Shown piece after piece: positions 21,331-29,803 of a stretch of 64,000 nt of DNA. This DNA is from Mesorhizobium hawassense. GTDB lineage: Bacteria; Pseudomonadota; Alphaproteobacteria; Rhizobiales; Rhizobiaceae. The notes below the pieces were generated by a model. The model was not told the origin of the DNA and ran no database searches. It was given only the letters and a program-made list of their open reading frames with translations. The translations under genes and the position numbers were made by a program. Position 1 is the first letter of the stretch. Every line of letters begins with the position of its first letter. The stretch lies in the NCBI RefSeq assembly GCF_003289945.1, contig NZ_QMBP01000008.1, forward strand, positions 1 through 64,000. The letters are read 5' to 3'.

Positions 21331-22065
21331 CTATCCTGCCCGGGCGGCGCTGCGCGCGCGCATGTGTTCGAGGACATGCCGGCCTGAGCCCTCGACATGG
21401 CGAGCAATCAGTTCGGCCGCCTTGTCGACTTCTCCCGATTTGACCAGCGCTATGAGCTCGCGGTGCTCGCGGATGATCGCGGCGCGGCGGGCGAGCGTGA
21501 AATTGAAACGACGGCTCACGGCCCGCAGCACCTCGCGATGCTTCCACCAGAGCTCGGCGGCGTGGCGGTTATAGTGCCGCTGGTACATCACCGTGTGGAA
21601 GGCCGTATCCAGCTCACTGTGCCTGAATGTGTCGGCAAAGTTGTTCTCCTCGATCAGCCCCTGGAGCCGTTCGAGTTCGGCGATGTCCTCGTCGGTCGCC
21701 ATGCCTACAAACCAGCGCGTCAGGGCGGGCTCGATCAGAACGCCGATCTCGTAGATATCGCGGACAAAATCCTGATCTATGGGCCGTACGCGCGCCCCGC
21801 GATTGGGAAGAAAGGTGACGAAGCCTTCTCCGCGCAGCAGTTGCAGGGCCTCCCGCACCGGATTGGTCGAGGTGCCGTGACGTCGCGCGAGATCGGCAAC
21901 CACAAGCCTTTCGTTGGCGGCTAGCCGTCCTTCGATGATGTCTTCCCTGATCAGTTCATAAAGCGAGGCGCCCTCGCTCGAGGCTCCGAGGGCGTCGATC
22001 CCCTCGGGTGGCTCCGCTTTGAAATCGTTCGTTTCGGCCAAGGCAGCCCCCAAGTCAATACACAC
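21331..22065 (-). CDS. GntR family regulator, FCD subfamily
   Basis: This 244-residue protein has a winged helix-turn-helix at about 35-95 (LYELIREDIIEGRL, DLARRHGTSTNPVREALQLLRGEGFV) and an all-helical FCD ligand domain at about 105-235, with metal-binding acidic and His residues (SELDTAFHTVMYQ, REHRELI, IARHVEGSGRHV). FCD regulators generally bind organic acids and repress neighbouring catabolic genes. It leads the minus-strand enzyme operon and is divergent from the CUT1 transporter, so it probably controls both. The start is uncertain: GTG 22,065 is the outermost option, and TTG codons occur a few residues in. Confidence 0.8.
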   Translation of the reverse strand: MCIDLGAALAETNDFKAEPPEGIDALGASSEGASLYELIREDIIEGRLAANERLVVADLARRHGTSTNPVREALQLLRGEGFVTFLPNRGARVRPIDQDFVRDIYEIGVLIEPALTRWFVGMATDEDIAELERLQGLIEENNFADTFRHSELDTAFHTVMYQRHYNRHAAELWWKHREVLRAVSRRFNFTLARRAAIIREHRELIALVKSGEVDKAAELIARHVEGSGRHVLEHMRARSAARAG

Positions 22066-22100
22066 ACTGCCCTATATCACGCATGGCTTCGACAAAACAA

Positions 22101-22148
22101 TGTACGATTTCGTGCGTTGACAGACAATCTGTGATCTGAAAACGTACA
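22101..22148. promoter_or_regulatory. Paired TGTACG/CGTACA inverted sites with TTGACA between
   Basis: In the 186-base gap between the GntR gene and the transporter operon, TGTACG (22,101-22,106) and its inverted form CGTACA (22,143-22,148) lie 42 bases apart centre to centre, about four helical turns, each flanked by A/T runs (ATTT and AAA). A TTGACA (22,117-22,122) that could serve as -35 box for the plus-strand operon lies between them. This would suit a regulator bound at two sites, but the assignment is inference. Confidence 0.35.
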
Positions 22149-22251
22149 AAATGCTCGAACCGATACACAGAAGCATGCCCACGGACCGAACGAGCAAGGG
22201 CCGCCCTGCCTAGTCGCAGCGCGGCACGGGAGAGAAACAAGGAGGAGACCT

Positions 22252-23733
22252 ATGACGAGGAGTACGCTCGGCGGTGCCGTCCTGCGCGGCACTGTCTCCA
22301 CTGCTTTAATGGCATCGTTGATGTCGGCGCCGGCGTTGGCAGCGCCGCCGGTCGACCTGAGCAAGTGGTCGCCGGAATATGTGCGCTCGATTGCCGGGAC
22401 GCAGGATTTTGATACGGCGGGCGACTGCGCCAAGGTCACCCCGCTCGACTACAAGGGGCGACTGACTTTCTGGTATCAGGGTGTGTTCGAGGGCGACCCA
22501 GACCTCCTGCGCCAATACTACAAGGATTTCTTCGAAACCTTCCGCAAGACCTACCCGAACATCCAGCTCGAGGAACAGGCCCTTACCTATAACGACCTGC
22601 TCGACAAGTTCCGCACCGCGCTGCTCGGCAACGCGGCGCCGATGGCGGTCCGCCTGCAAATCCTGGGCGGAACCGAGTTTGCCTCAAAGGGCTATCTGCA
22701 GCCGCTCAAGCCCGAGGACGTCGGCTATTCGACCGAGGATTTCTGGCCCGGCGCCATGAAGGCCGTAACCTGGGACGGCGTGACCTACGGCATTCCGACC
22801 AACAACGAGACGATGGCGTTCATCTGGAACGCCGATATCTTCAAGCGCGCGGGCCTTGATCCCGACAAGGCTCCGGCAACCTGGGACGACGTCGTCAAAT
22901 ATTCCAAGCAGATCCACGACAAGCTCGGCATCGCCGGTTACGGTCTGGTGGCGCGCAAGAATGCCGGCAACACGCCCTACCGCTTCATGCCGCAGCTATG
23001 GGCCTATGGCGGAGGCGTCTTCGACGAAGCCACGGCGAACCCGACCTACAAGGACATCGAACTCAACAGCGCGCAGAGCAAAGCGGCGCTGCAGGCCTCC
23101 TACGACATGTATGTTCGCGATAAGTCGGTTCCGGTTTCGGCGCTCACCAACCAGCAGGCCGACAACCAGCCGCTGTTCCTAGCCGGCCAGCTCGGCATGA
23201 TGATCTCGCATCCGTCCGACTACAACGTCATGCTCGACCTGCAGAAGAAGGCGACGGGCACCGACAAGGACAAGGCGCAGACCGTCATCGACAACATGCG
23301 CTACGGCCTCATCCCGACCGGCCCCGACGGCAAGCGCGCCGTCGTGTTCGGCGGTTCGAACATTCACATCCTGAAGCCTGAATATGTAGAGGGCGGCAAG
23401 GTGGACGAGCCGGCGGCAAAGGCCATCATCTGCATGTGGACGAGTCCCGAATGGTCGCTGAAGATGGCCTATGCCGGCTCGAACCCCGGCAACCTCAACG
23501 GCTTCAAGACCAAATGGATGAAGGAGCGTCTGGACAGCATCAAGTTTCTCGATGTCACGACGTCGATGCTGCCATACGGCATCCCGTTCCCGGCCCTGCC
23601 GCAGTCGCCCGAGATCATGAACATCATCGTCCCGGACATGCTGCAGAATGCCCTGACAGGAGCGATGACCGTCGACCAGGCGGCGGACGACGCGGCCAAG
23701 AAGGTAAAAGACCTGATGGGCGGCGGACTCTAG
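22252..23733 (+). CDS. CUT1 ABC transporter substrate-binding protein
   Basis: This 493-residue periplasmic binding protein of the family 1 type has a signal peptide (about 1-31, ending APALA) and typical elements such as RLTFWYQGVFEGDPD, YGIPTNNETMAFIWNADIFKRAGL and FGGSNIHIL. The start is fixed by a strong AAGGAGG six bases before ATG. It is first in a plus-strand operon with two permeases, an ATPase, an MR-MLE enzyme and an RraA-like protein, so the imported compound is probably the sugar acid, or an oligomer or glycoside of it, that these enzymes degrade. Length is slightly above the family average (about 420-450). Confidence 0.88.
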   Translation: MTRSTLGGAVLRGTVSTALMASLMSAPALAAPPVDLSKWSPEYVRSIAGTQDFDTAGDCAKVTPLDYKGRLTFWYQGVFEGDPDLLRQYYKDFFETFRKTYPNIQLEEQALTYNDLLDKFRTALLGNAAPMAVRLQILGGTEFASKGYLQPLKPEDVGYSTEDFWPGAMKAVTWDGVTYGIPTNNETMAFIWNADIFKRAGLDPDKAPATWDDVVKYSKQIHDKLGIAGYGLVARKNAGNTPYRFMPQLWAYGGGVFDEATANPTYKDIELNSAQSKAALQASYDMYVRDKSVPVSALTNQQADNQPLFLAGQLGMMISHPSDYNVMLDLQKKATGTDKDKAQTVIDNMRYGLIPTGPDGKRAVVFGGSNIHILKPEYVEGGKVDEPAAKAIICMWTSPEWSLKMAYAGSNPGNLNGFKTKWMKERLDSIKFLDVTTSMLPYGIPFPALPQSPEIMNIIVPDMLQNALTGAMTVDQAADDAAKKVKDLMGGGL

Positions 23734-23755
23734 TCCAGGCCTGAGCTGCGATCTC

Positions 23756-23782
23756 ACCGGCTGCGCCGACGACGCAGCCGGT
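23756..23782 (+). terminator. Strong hairpin between binding-protein and permease genes
   Basis: A perfect 10-bp stem, ACCGGCTGCG with CGCAGCCGGT, encloses a 7-base loop, 22 bases after the binding-protein stop and before the permease start. There is no U-tract, so it is more likely an mRNA-stabilising or attenuating hairpin that lets the binding protein be made in excess of the membrane parts. Confidence 0.6.
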
Positions 23783-23810
23783 CCGTTCCGAAGAACAAGG
23801 GCACGCCAAA

Positions 23811-24770
23811 GTGACGATCGTGAGCGGCAAGGCCGAGGCTCGCCGAAGATTGCAATCCGCCAGGCCCGATGTGCTCCGCAAGATGTGGGAGCATCGTGCC
23901 GACTACGCCTATGTGCTTCCGGCGATTGCCGTGATGCTTGTCGTCATAGCTTATCCCATCTACTACACGATCGAGCTTTCGTTCTTCAACACGCCACCCG
24001 GCCTCCAGCTCCGCGACAAGATCTTCGTCGGCCTCAACAACTACACGGCCATCCTGACCAGTCCGGTGTTCTGGCAAGTCACCTTGAACACCTTGATCTG
24101 GACCGCAGCCTCCACTTTCATCTCCTTTGTCCTGGGCTTTGCCGCCGCGCTGGCGCTCCACCGCGACTTTTTCGGGCGCGGCGCCCTGCGCGCCATCCTG
24201 ATCATTCCCTGGGTCATCAGCGCGGTCGCGGCCTCCTATATCTGGAAGTGGATCTACCATTCGGATTTCGGCATCATCGGCGCGGTGCTGGTCGAGCTCG
24301 GATGGGCCAGCCGGCCGCCGAATTTCATCGACAGCGTCTCAACGGTCCTGCCCTCGCTCATCGTCGTCAACATCTGGCGCGAGTTCCCTTTCGCCATGAT
24401 CATGATGACGGCCGGCCTCCAGACCGTCCCCGAGCAGTTACTGCGCGCCGCGAAAGTCGATGGCGCCAACGCATGGCAGCGCTTCTGGCACGTCACCTTC
24501 CCGCATTTGCGCAATGTCTCGACGGTTACGATCCTGCTGCTCGCAGTCGCCAACTTCAACTCCTTCATCATCCCCTGGATCATGACCGGCGGCGGCCCGT
24601 CGAACGCTTCGCATATCTGGATCACCCATATCTATGAGCTTGCCTTCGGCCGTCAGCGGTGGGGCGTGGCCTCGGCCTATTCGGTGCTTCTGTTCATCAT
24701 CCTGATGACGCTCGGCTACTTCTACGTCCGTGCGCTGAGCGGCAACGAGCGGAAGGATGGCGACGCATGA
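23811..24770 (+). CDS. CUT1 ABC transporter permease (MalF-like)
   Basis: The 319-residue inner-membrane protein has six predicted membrane segments, starting with VLPAIAVMLVVIAYPIYYTI. The conserved cytoplasmic EAA-type loop is LLRAAKVDGANAWQRFWHVTFPHL, which docks on the ATPase. Translation starts at GTG 23,811. Its stop overlaps the next permease start as ATGA, so the two half-channels are made together. It forms the channel with the 24,767-25,657 product. Confidence 0.88.
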   Translation: MTIVSGKAEARRRLQSARPDVLRKMWEHRADYAYVLPAIAVMLVVIAYPIYYTIELSFFNTPPGLQLRDKIFVGLNNYTAILTSPVFWQVTLNTLIWTAASTFISFVLGFAAALALHRDFFGRGALRAILIIPWVISAVAASYIWKWIYHSDFGIIGAVLVELGWASRPPNFIDSVSTVLPSLIVVNIWREFPFAMIMMTAGLQTVPEQLLRAAKVDGANAWQRFWHVTFPHLRNVSTVTILLLAVANFNSFIIPWIMTGGGPSNASHIWITHIYELAFGRQRWGVASAYSVLLFIILMTLGYFYVRALSGNERKDGDA

Positions 24771-25657
24771 GCACGGTTTCCGAGACAGCCCCACGAGGCC
24801 AATCCGCGCGCCGCATGCGCATCGACGGATGGCGATGGGGCGGGCGTGCCTTCCTGGTGTTCATGCTGCTTTACACCGCCTTGCCGATGATCTGGATGCT
24901 GCTCACCTCGATCAAGTCTGGCTTCGCGGCGATGCAGTTTCCGCCGCAATGGTGGCCTGACCAGCCAACCCTTGCCAGCTACCAGAAACTGCTCGATCCG
25001 CAGAACAGCGTCGGCCAGGATTTCCTCCGCTTCTTCTGGAACAGTCTCATCGTCTCGACCGCCACGACCATCCTTTCGGTGATCGTGGCCGTGCCCGCGG
25101 CCTACGCGTTCTCGCGCTTCACCTTCCCGGGCCGCAACTTCCTGTTCTTCGCCGTCCTGCTGCGCAACATGTTCCCGGCGGTGATCTTTCTCGTGCCGCT
25201 CTTCATCCTGATGCGCGCGATCGGACTGGTGAACACGCACGGCTCGCTGGTTCTCACTTACCTCACCTTCGGCCTGCCGCTGGCGATCTGGCTGCTCAAG
25301 GGCTTCTACGACAACATCCCGGTGCAGCTCGAGCAGGCGGCACGCATCGACGGCGCGACGCGGTTCCAGGCCTTCGTCCTGATCGTGATGCCGCTCTCGG
25401 CGCCGGGCATCATCGCCACGGCGATCTATTCCTTCATCGGCGCCTGGAACGAATACATCTACGCCTACACCTTCCTCTCCAAGAACGAGCAACTGACGCT
25501 GCCGGTCGGCATCCAGCGCTTCTTCTCGGAGAACAGTACGGACTTTCCCGGCCTGATGGCGGCCAGCTTCATGATGAGCGTGCCCGTCGTGGTGCTGTTC
25601 CTTCTCCTGCAACGATACTTCGTACGCGCGCTCACAGAAGGCGCGGTCAAGCACTAG
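24767..25657 (+). CDS. CUT1 ABC transporter permease (MalG-like)
   Basis: This 296-residue permease has an N-terminal membrane segment ([20 protein letters not shown]) and the EAA loop [25 protein letters not shown]. The C-terminal part [11 protein letters not shown] followed by a late membrane segment is typical of MalG-type proteins. The ATG at 24,767 overlaps the upstream stop by four bases. The ATPase gene follows after ten bases. It completes the heterodimeric channel for the transporter started at 22,252. Confidence 0.88.
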   Translation: MSTVSETAPRGQSARRMRIDGWRWGGRAFLVFMLLYTALPMIWMLLTSIKSGFAAMQFPPQWWPDQPTLASYQKLLDPQNSVGQDFLRFFWNSLIVSTATTILSVIVAVPAAYAFSRFTFPGRNFLFFAVLLRNMFPAVIFLVPLFILMRAIGLVNTHGSLVLTYLTFGLPLAIWLLKGFYDNIPVQLEQAARIDGATRFQAFVLIVMPLSAPGIIATAIYSFIGAWNEYIYAYTFLSKNEQLTLPVGIQRFFSENSTDFPGLMAASFMMSVPVVVLFLLLQRYFVRALTEGAVKH

Positions 25658-25667
25658 GGAGTTGCCG

Positions 25668-26765
25668 ATGGCCCATGTGGTCCTCAAAGATCTCGTCAAG
25701 ACCTATGGCAGCTTCAAAGCCGTCAACGAGGTTTCGCTGACGGTCAATGACGGCGAGTTCGTTGCGCTGGTCGGCCCCTCGGGCTGCGGCAAGACAACCA
25801 CGCTCAATCTCGTCGCGGGCCTGACTTCGGTCACATCGGGTGACATCGCCATCGGCGATCGGGTGGTGAACGATCTCGACCCAAAGGACCGGGACATCGC
25901 GATGGTGTTCCAGAACTATGCGCTCTATCCGCAGAAGTCGGTCTACATGAACCTCGCCTTCCCGCTGCAGATGCGCAAGCTGCCCAAAGGCGAGATCGAC
26001 AGGAAGGTCAGGGAAGCAGCGCGCGTGCTTGACATGACGCAGCTGCTCGAGCGCAAGCCACGCGAGCTTTCGGGCGGGCAACAGCAGCGCGTGGCGCTCG
26101 GCCGCGCCCTCGTTCGCGATCCGGCGGTGTTTTTGATGGACGAGCCGCTCTCAAATCTCGACGCAAAGCTGCGCGTGCAGATGCGGTCCGAGATCAAGCG
26201 ATTCCACCAGGACCTCAAGGCGACGATCATCTATGTGACGCACGACCAGCTCGAGGCCGTGACCATGGCGGACAGGATGGCGGTGATGAATGGCGGCTAT
26301 CTGCAGCAATATGATTCACCGGCGCAGGTTTTCGCCCATCCCGCCAACATGTTCGTCGCAAGCTTCGTCGGCAGCCCGGCGATGAGCCTCATTCCGCTGG
26401 AGGCATCCACGGCAAACGGCGGCGCCATCCTGACGAGCGCCGAAGGCTGGAGCCTCGCGCTGTCGCCGCGCAATGCTCAGAAGGTCGCTCGAGCAACGAC
26501 CAGGAAGGTCGTGCTAGGTGCCCGGCATTCAACGATCAAGCTGCACAAGAGCTCCGTTGCCGGTGCCATTCCGGCCAAGGCCTACACGGTGGAGCCGACC
26601 GGAGACGTCACCTTCGTGCAAGCGTTCCTCTCCGGCGCCATCGTCAACATTAGCGTGTCCCCCAACATCACCGTCACACCCGACGAGCAGATCTGGCTCG
26701 AGTTCGACCAGGAGCGCATGCACCTTTTCGACAGCGAAACCGAAATGGCCCTCGAAGCCAACTGA
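25668..26765 (+). CDS. CUT1 ABC transporter ATP-binding protein (UgpC/MalK type)
   Basis: The 365-residue ATPase has Walker [11 protein letters not shown], signature [15 protein letters not shown], Walker [15 protein letters not shown] and the switch His in [11 protein letters not shown]-terminal TOBE-type domain (about 240-365) is present. The ATG at 25,668 is preferred over TTG 25,662 because AGGGAG lies six bases upstream of it. Proteins of this kind can serve several sugar transporters. It powers the permeases encoded immediately upstream, and the MR-MLE 4 gene follows within 30 bases. Confidence 0.9.
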   Translation: MAHVVLKDLVKTYGSFKAVNEVSLTVNDGEFVALVGPSGCGKTTTLNLVAGLTSVTSGDIAIGDRVVNDLDPKDRDIAMVFQNYALYPQKSVYMNLAFPLQMRKLPKGEIDRKVREAARVLDMTQLLERKPRELSGGQQQRVALGRALVRDPAVFLMDEPLSNLDAKLRVQMRSEIKRFHQDLKATIIYVTHDQLEAVTMADRMAVMNGGYLQQYDSPAQVFAHPANMFVASFVGSPAMSLIPLEASTANGGAILTSAEGWSLALSPRNAQKVARATTRKVVLGARHSTIKLHKSSVAGAIPAKAYTVEPTGDVTFVQAFLSGAIVNISVSPNITVTPDEQIWLEFDQERMHLFDSETEMALEAN

Positions 26766-26794
26766 GACAGCGAACGCATGGGGCACGAGGGGCA

Positions 26795-27958
26795 ATGACC
26801 ACGAAGATGAAGATCACCGCGATCAAGCCGTATCCGGTTTGGGCCGGGACTCGTAACCAGATGCTCGTCAAGGTCGAGACCGACAAGGGCATCTTCGGTT
26901 GGGGCGAGAGCGGCTTGAGCGGTCGCGAGAAGGCCGTGGCTGGCGCGATCGAGCACTATCGCGAGTTTCTCACCGGCCGCGACGCCATGCAGATCGGCCG
27001 GATCTGGCAGGAGCTTTATCGCAGCCAGTATTTCGAGGGCGGTCGGGTTCTGCAGGCCGCGATTTCAGCCATCGACATTGCCCTTCACGACATCAAGGGC
27101 AAGGCGCTGGGCGTTCCCGTCTACGAGCTGCTTGGCGGCAAGCAGCGCGACCGCATCCCGACCTTTGCCTCGACCGGAGACGAGGCCGAAGGCGACGCCG
27201 CCATCGAACGGGCTCGCGAACTGCGAGCCGAAGGGTGGCAGGCGATCCGCTTCTTCCCCACCGGGCAAAGCAGCAAGGATATTTTCGAGCCGCGCGAGTC
27301 GATCGGCGCTACCGCGACCATGTTGAACAAGGCTCGTGAAGTGCTGGGCGACCAGGTCGTGCTGGGCATCGACTATCATCATCGGCTGTCGGTGGCCGAA
27401 GCGGCGAGCTTCTGCAACAAGCTCGGCCGCGGCGTGCTCGATTTCCTCGAGGAACCGATCCGCGACGAGACGCCGGAGGCTTATGAGAGCCTGCGCAAGA
27501 TGACCGACATCCCCTTCGCCATCGGCGAGGAGTTTGCCAGCAAATGGCAATTCCTGACCTACGTCGAGCGTGGCATCCACCAGTTCAACCGGCTCGATGT
27601 GTGCAATGTCGGCGGGCTCACCGAGGCGATGAAGGTCGCCGGCTGGAGCGAGGCGCATTATGTGGATTTGATGCCGCACAATCCGCTTGGCCCGGTGTGC
27701 ACGGCCGCAACCATCCATCTCGGCGCGGCGGTGCCCAACTTCGCCTGGCTCGAAACCCGGGCGCCCGAAAGGAAGCTGGGCTTCGACAATTCAGACTTCT
27801 TCCCTGTGCAGCCAAGACTTGACGGGACCGACTACCCGGTCGGCGATCTGCCGGGTCTCGGCGTCGAGGTCAACGAGGCGGCGATCCAGGCGCAGAGTTT
27901 TCATTTCTGGGAAGCGCCGCATCTCAAGCGCCGCGATGGTTCCGTCACCAACTGGTAA
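26795..27958 (+). CDS. MR-MLE family enzyme, galactonate-dehydratase-like (MR-MLE 4)
   Basis: The 387-residue enolase-superfamily protein has VYELLGGKQRDRIPTFAS, metal ligands in LGIDYHHRLS, DFLEEPIRDE and IGEEFASKW, and the pair DVCNVGGLTE / MPHNPLGPVCTAATIHL that is close to D-galactonate dehydratases. It is the only one of the four paralogues that sits in the transporter operon, so it is the best candidate for acting on the imported substrate. Product would be a 2-keto-3-deoxy acid, which the next gene's aldolase-like protein could cleave. The specific sugar acid is not identifiable. Confidence 0.85.
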   Translation: MTTKMKITAIKPYPVWAGTRNQMLVKVETDKGIFGWGESGLSGREKAVAGAIEHYREFLTGRDAMQIGRIWQELYRSQYFEGGRVLQAAISAIDIALHDIKGKALGVPVYELLGGKQRDRIPTFASTGDEAEGDAAIERARELRAEGWQAIRFFPTGQSSKDIFEPRESIGATATMLNKAREVLGDQVVLGIDYHHRLSVAEAASFCNKLGRGVLDFLEEPIRDETPEAYESLRKMTDIPFAIGEEFASKWQFLTYVERGIHQFNRLDVCNVGGLTEAMKVAGWSEAHYVDLMPHNPLGPVCTAATIHLGAAVPNFAWLETRAPERKLGFDNSDFFPVQPRLDGTDYPVGDLPGLGVEVNEAAIQAQSFHFWEAPHLKRRDGSVTNW

Positions 27959-27982
27959 TTCCATCTCATCCGGAGTCCGATA

Positions 27983-28717
27983 ATGACCCATACCCCCGAC
28001 ATCAAGCGGCCGCCCAAGGATCTGATCGACGCGCTGAAGGAGATCGGCGCCGCGACGGTTGCCGGCACGCTCGGCCATATGGGCTTCCGCAGCCCGCATA
28101 TGGTCGGCCCCGTGGCGCAGAACCACGGCAAGTCGGTCGTCGGTCCGGCACTGACGCTGCAATTCCTGCCGCAGCGGCCGGACCTGTTCGACGAGGGAGA
28201 ATATACCGATCCGGAAACGCAGCTGCACCGGCACGTGCTCTATCACGTGCAGGAGGGCGATGTCGTCGTGGTCGACGCGCGCGGCGACATGAGGTCGGGC
28301 GTCTTCGGCGATATGATGTCGACCTATTTCAAGGGCCGGGGCGGCGCGGGCATCGTCATCGACGGATGCATGCGCGACCGGCCCAATGTCGAGAAGCTCG
28401 ACCTGCCGCTATGGCTGCGCGGCTGGACACCCAACTATCATGTGCAGACCAGCATCTATCCTAATGCCGTCAACGTTCCGATCGCCTGCGGCGGCGTCAC
28501 GGTGATCCCCGGCGACATCATCGTCGCCGATGATGACGGCGCCGTGGTGGTTCCCGTCTCGATGGCGCCCATGGTGATCGAGGAGGCGCGGAAGCATCAT
28601 GATTGGGAAGAATTTTCCCGAGAGAAGCTCATGCAGGGTGCGCCCTTGCAACGCTATTATCCGCTGCATGACGATGCCCGCGGAGAGTATGAGGCATGGC
28701 GCAAGACAAGGCGATAG
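27983..28717 (+). CDS. RraA-like aldolase family protein
   Basis: The 244-residue protein has the RraA/HMG-aldolase fold signatures: GDVVVVDARGDMRSGVFGD and GGAGIVIDGCMRDRP, where R and D bind metal and substrate. Members include 4-hydroxy-4-methyl-2-oxoglutarate aldolases and oxaloacetate decarboxylases; the name RraA (RNase E inhibitor) applies only to a branch. In this operon it most likely cleaves or decarboxylates a keto acid made by the adjacent dehydratases. It is the last gene of the plus-strand operon; the convergent GntR gene ends 25 bases away. Confidence 0.82.
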   Translation: MTHTPDIKRPPKDLIDALKEIGAATVAGTLGHMGFRSPHMVGPVAQNHGKSVVGPALTLQFLPQRPDLFDEGEYTDPETQLHRHVLYHVQEGDVVVVDARGDMRSGVFGDMMSTYFKGRGGAGIVIDGCMRDRPNVEKLDLPLWLRGWTPNYHVQTSIYPNAVNVPIACGGVTVIPGDIIVADDDGAVVVPVSMAPMVIEEARKHHDWEEFSREKLMQGAPLQRYYPLHDDARGEYEAWRKTRR

Positions 28718-28742
28718 CGGCTCCCAGGGGCACGGCACATAG

Positions 28743-29651
28743 CTACGCGCTCCCGTCGGTTCGTCCCATCGTCACAAGCGAGCGCATAAGCGTTTCCTTG
28801 GCCGACGACAGATGAGCGGTCGCGGCCAGTTCCACGCCGATGGGGTCATGACTTAACAGCGCGTCGATATAGGCCAGGTGTTCGATCAACGCTGCGTGGT
28901 TGCGCTGCTTCTCGTCACGCTTGTTCCATTGGTAGTGATAGTGAAAGATGAAGGTTATGATGTCGTAGAAGTCGTTGATGAAGCGATTTGGAGAAGCCTC
29001 GTTGACGAGCCGGTGAAACCGGTTGTCGAGGCTGGAAAAATCGTGGAACCGGTGCTCGATCTCGCTAAGCAGGTCGAGATGCGCGCGCTTCAGCGCCTCC
29101 AGTTTGGCCCAGAGCGGAGACTGGTCCGGTTGCCTGGCGAAGAGTCTTGCTGACCGAAGCTCGAACATCACCCGGATCTCGAACAGCTCGAGCGCGAAAT
29201 CCTCTGTGAAGCCCTCGAAGATCCAACCCGAGTTCGGCCGCTTCTCGAGCAGACCGAACCGACTGAAGCGGATCAGGAATTCCCGAATTCCGCTTGTTGC
29301 GACGCCGAATTGCCGCGCGAGATCAAGCTCGTTGATCAATGTCCCTGGTTTGGTGTCACCGCGCAGCATCCATTCCATGAACTGCTGTTCGACATGGAGA
29401 TTGCGCGACATCGTCTCGACATCTGGAAAGTAGTCGGTTGGTCGGATCTGCCTTTCTTCGGCTCTCGACCTCGCTGTAGAGACGATATCGCGACAAACTA
29501 GTTCCTTCAGAACCTTGCGAATGGTCGTGCGGCTTACGCCCAGCCGTCGCCTGAGCTCGTTCTCGGAGGGCAGCGGATCCTCGATCTCGCCCTGCGCTAT
29601 GAAATCGAGCGTGCGGTTGAAGGCCTTTTTGAACACGGTGTCGGTTTTCAT
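28743..29651 (-). CDS. FCD-type GntR regulator with two winged helices
   Basis: The 302-residue protein has a GntR winged helix at about 10-60 (LPSENELRRRLGVSRTTIRKVL), a second helix-turn-helix plus wing at about 98-145 (INELDLARQFGVATSGIREFLI, then EKRPNSGWIFEG), and then an FCD-like ligand domain (about 150-295, with LDNRFHRLVNEA). Most FCD regulators have only one DNA-binding domain. ATG 29,651 is preceded by GGAGGA; a TTG nine bases upstream is also possible. It is divergent from the CUT2 transporter genes, and two palindromic sites lie between them, so it probably represses both itself and the transporter. Confidence 0.85.
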   Translation of the reverse strand: MKTDTVFKKAFNRTLDFIAQGEIEDPLPSENELRRRLGVSRTTIRKVLKELVCRDIVSTARSRAEERQIRPTDYFPDVETMSRNLHVEQQFMEWMLRGDTKPGTLINELDLARQFGVATSGIREFLIRFSRFGLLEKRPNSGWIFEGFTEDFALELFEIRVMFELRSARLFARQPDQSPLWAKLEALKRAHLDLLSEIEHRFHDFSSLDNRFHRLVNEASPNRFINDFYDIITFIFHYHYQWNKRDEKQRNHAALIEHLAYIDALLSHDPIGVELAATAHLSSAKETLMRSLVTMGRTDGSA

Positions 29652-29689
29652 TAAGGCCAATCCTCCCCAGGCTTGTCCTTTTTGGCGAA

Positions 29690-29705
29690 TTTTTATCCAT
29701 AAAAA
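29690..29705. promoter_or_regulatory. Palindromic operator-like site 1
   Basis: TTTTTAT-CC-ATAAAAA is a perfect inverted repeat apart from its two central bases. It lies about 40 bases upstream of the regulator start and shares its core with the site at 29,736. It is a likely target of the two-winged-helix regulator; the identification is by pattern only. Confidence 0.5.
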
Positions 29706-29735
29706 ACAACTTGACGCAGCTGCGGATAGTATTGA

Positions 29736-29750
29736 TTTTTATCGATAAGA
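29736..29750. promoter_or_regulatory. Palindromic operator-like site 2
   Basis: TTTTTATCGATAAGA contains the perfect palindrome TTATCGATAA (29,739-29,748) and matches site 1 at 12 of the first 13 bases. The two centres are about 46 bases apart, and a TTGACG (29,711-29,716), possibly a -35 element for the transporter operon, lies between them. Confidence 0.5.
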
Positions 29751-29803
29751 GGAAGAGCAAAGTACAGGGCGTAGCGCAAGTCGTGGAGCATAACTCCCCG
29801 ACG

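Noticed and set aside
29711..29803. N-terminal extension of the CUT2 permease
   Set aside because: It would start at TTG inside the operator/promoter region and adds residues without homology; ATG 29,804 is more likely.
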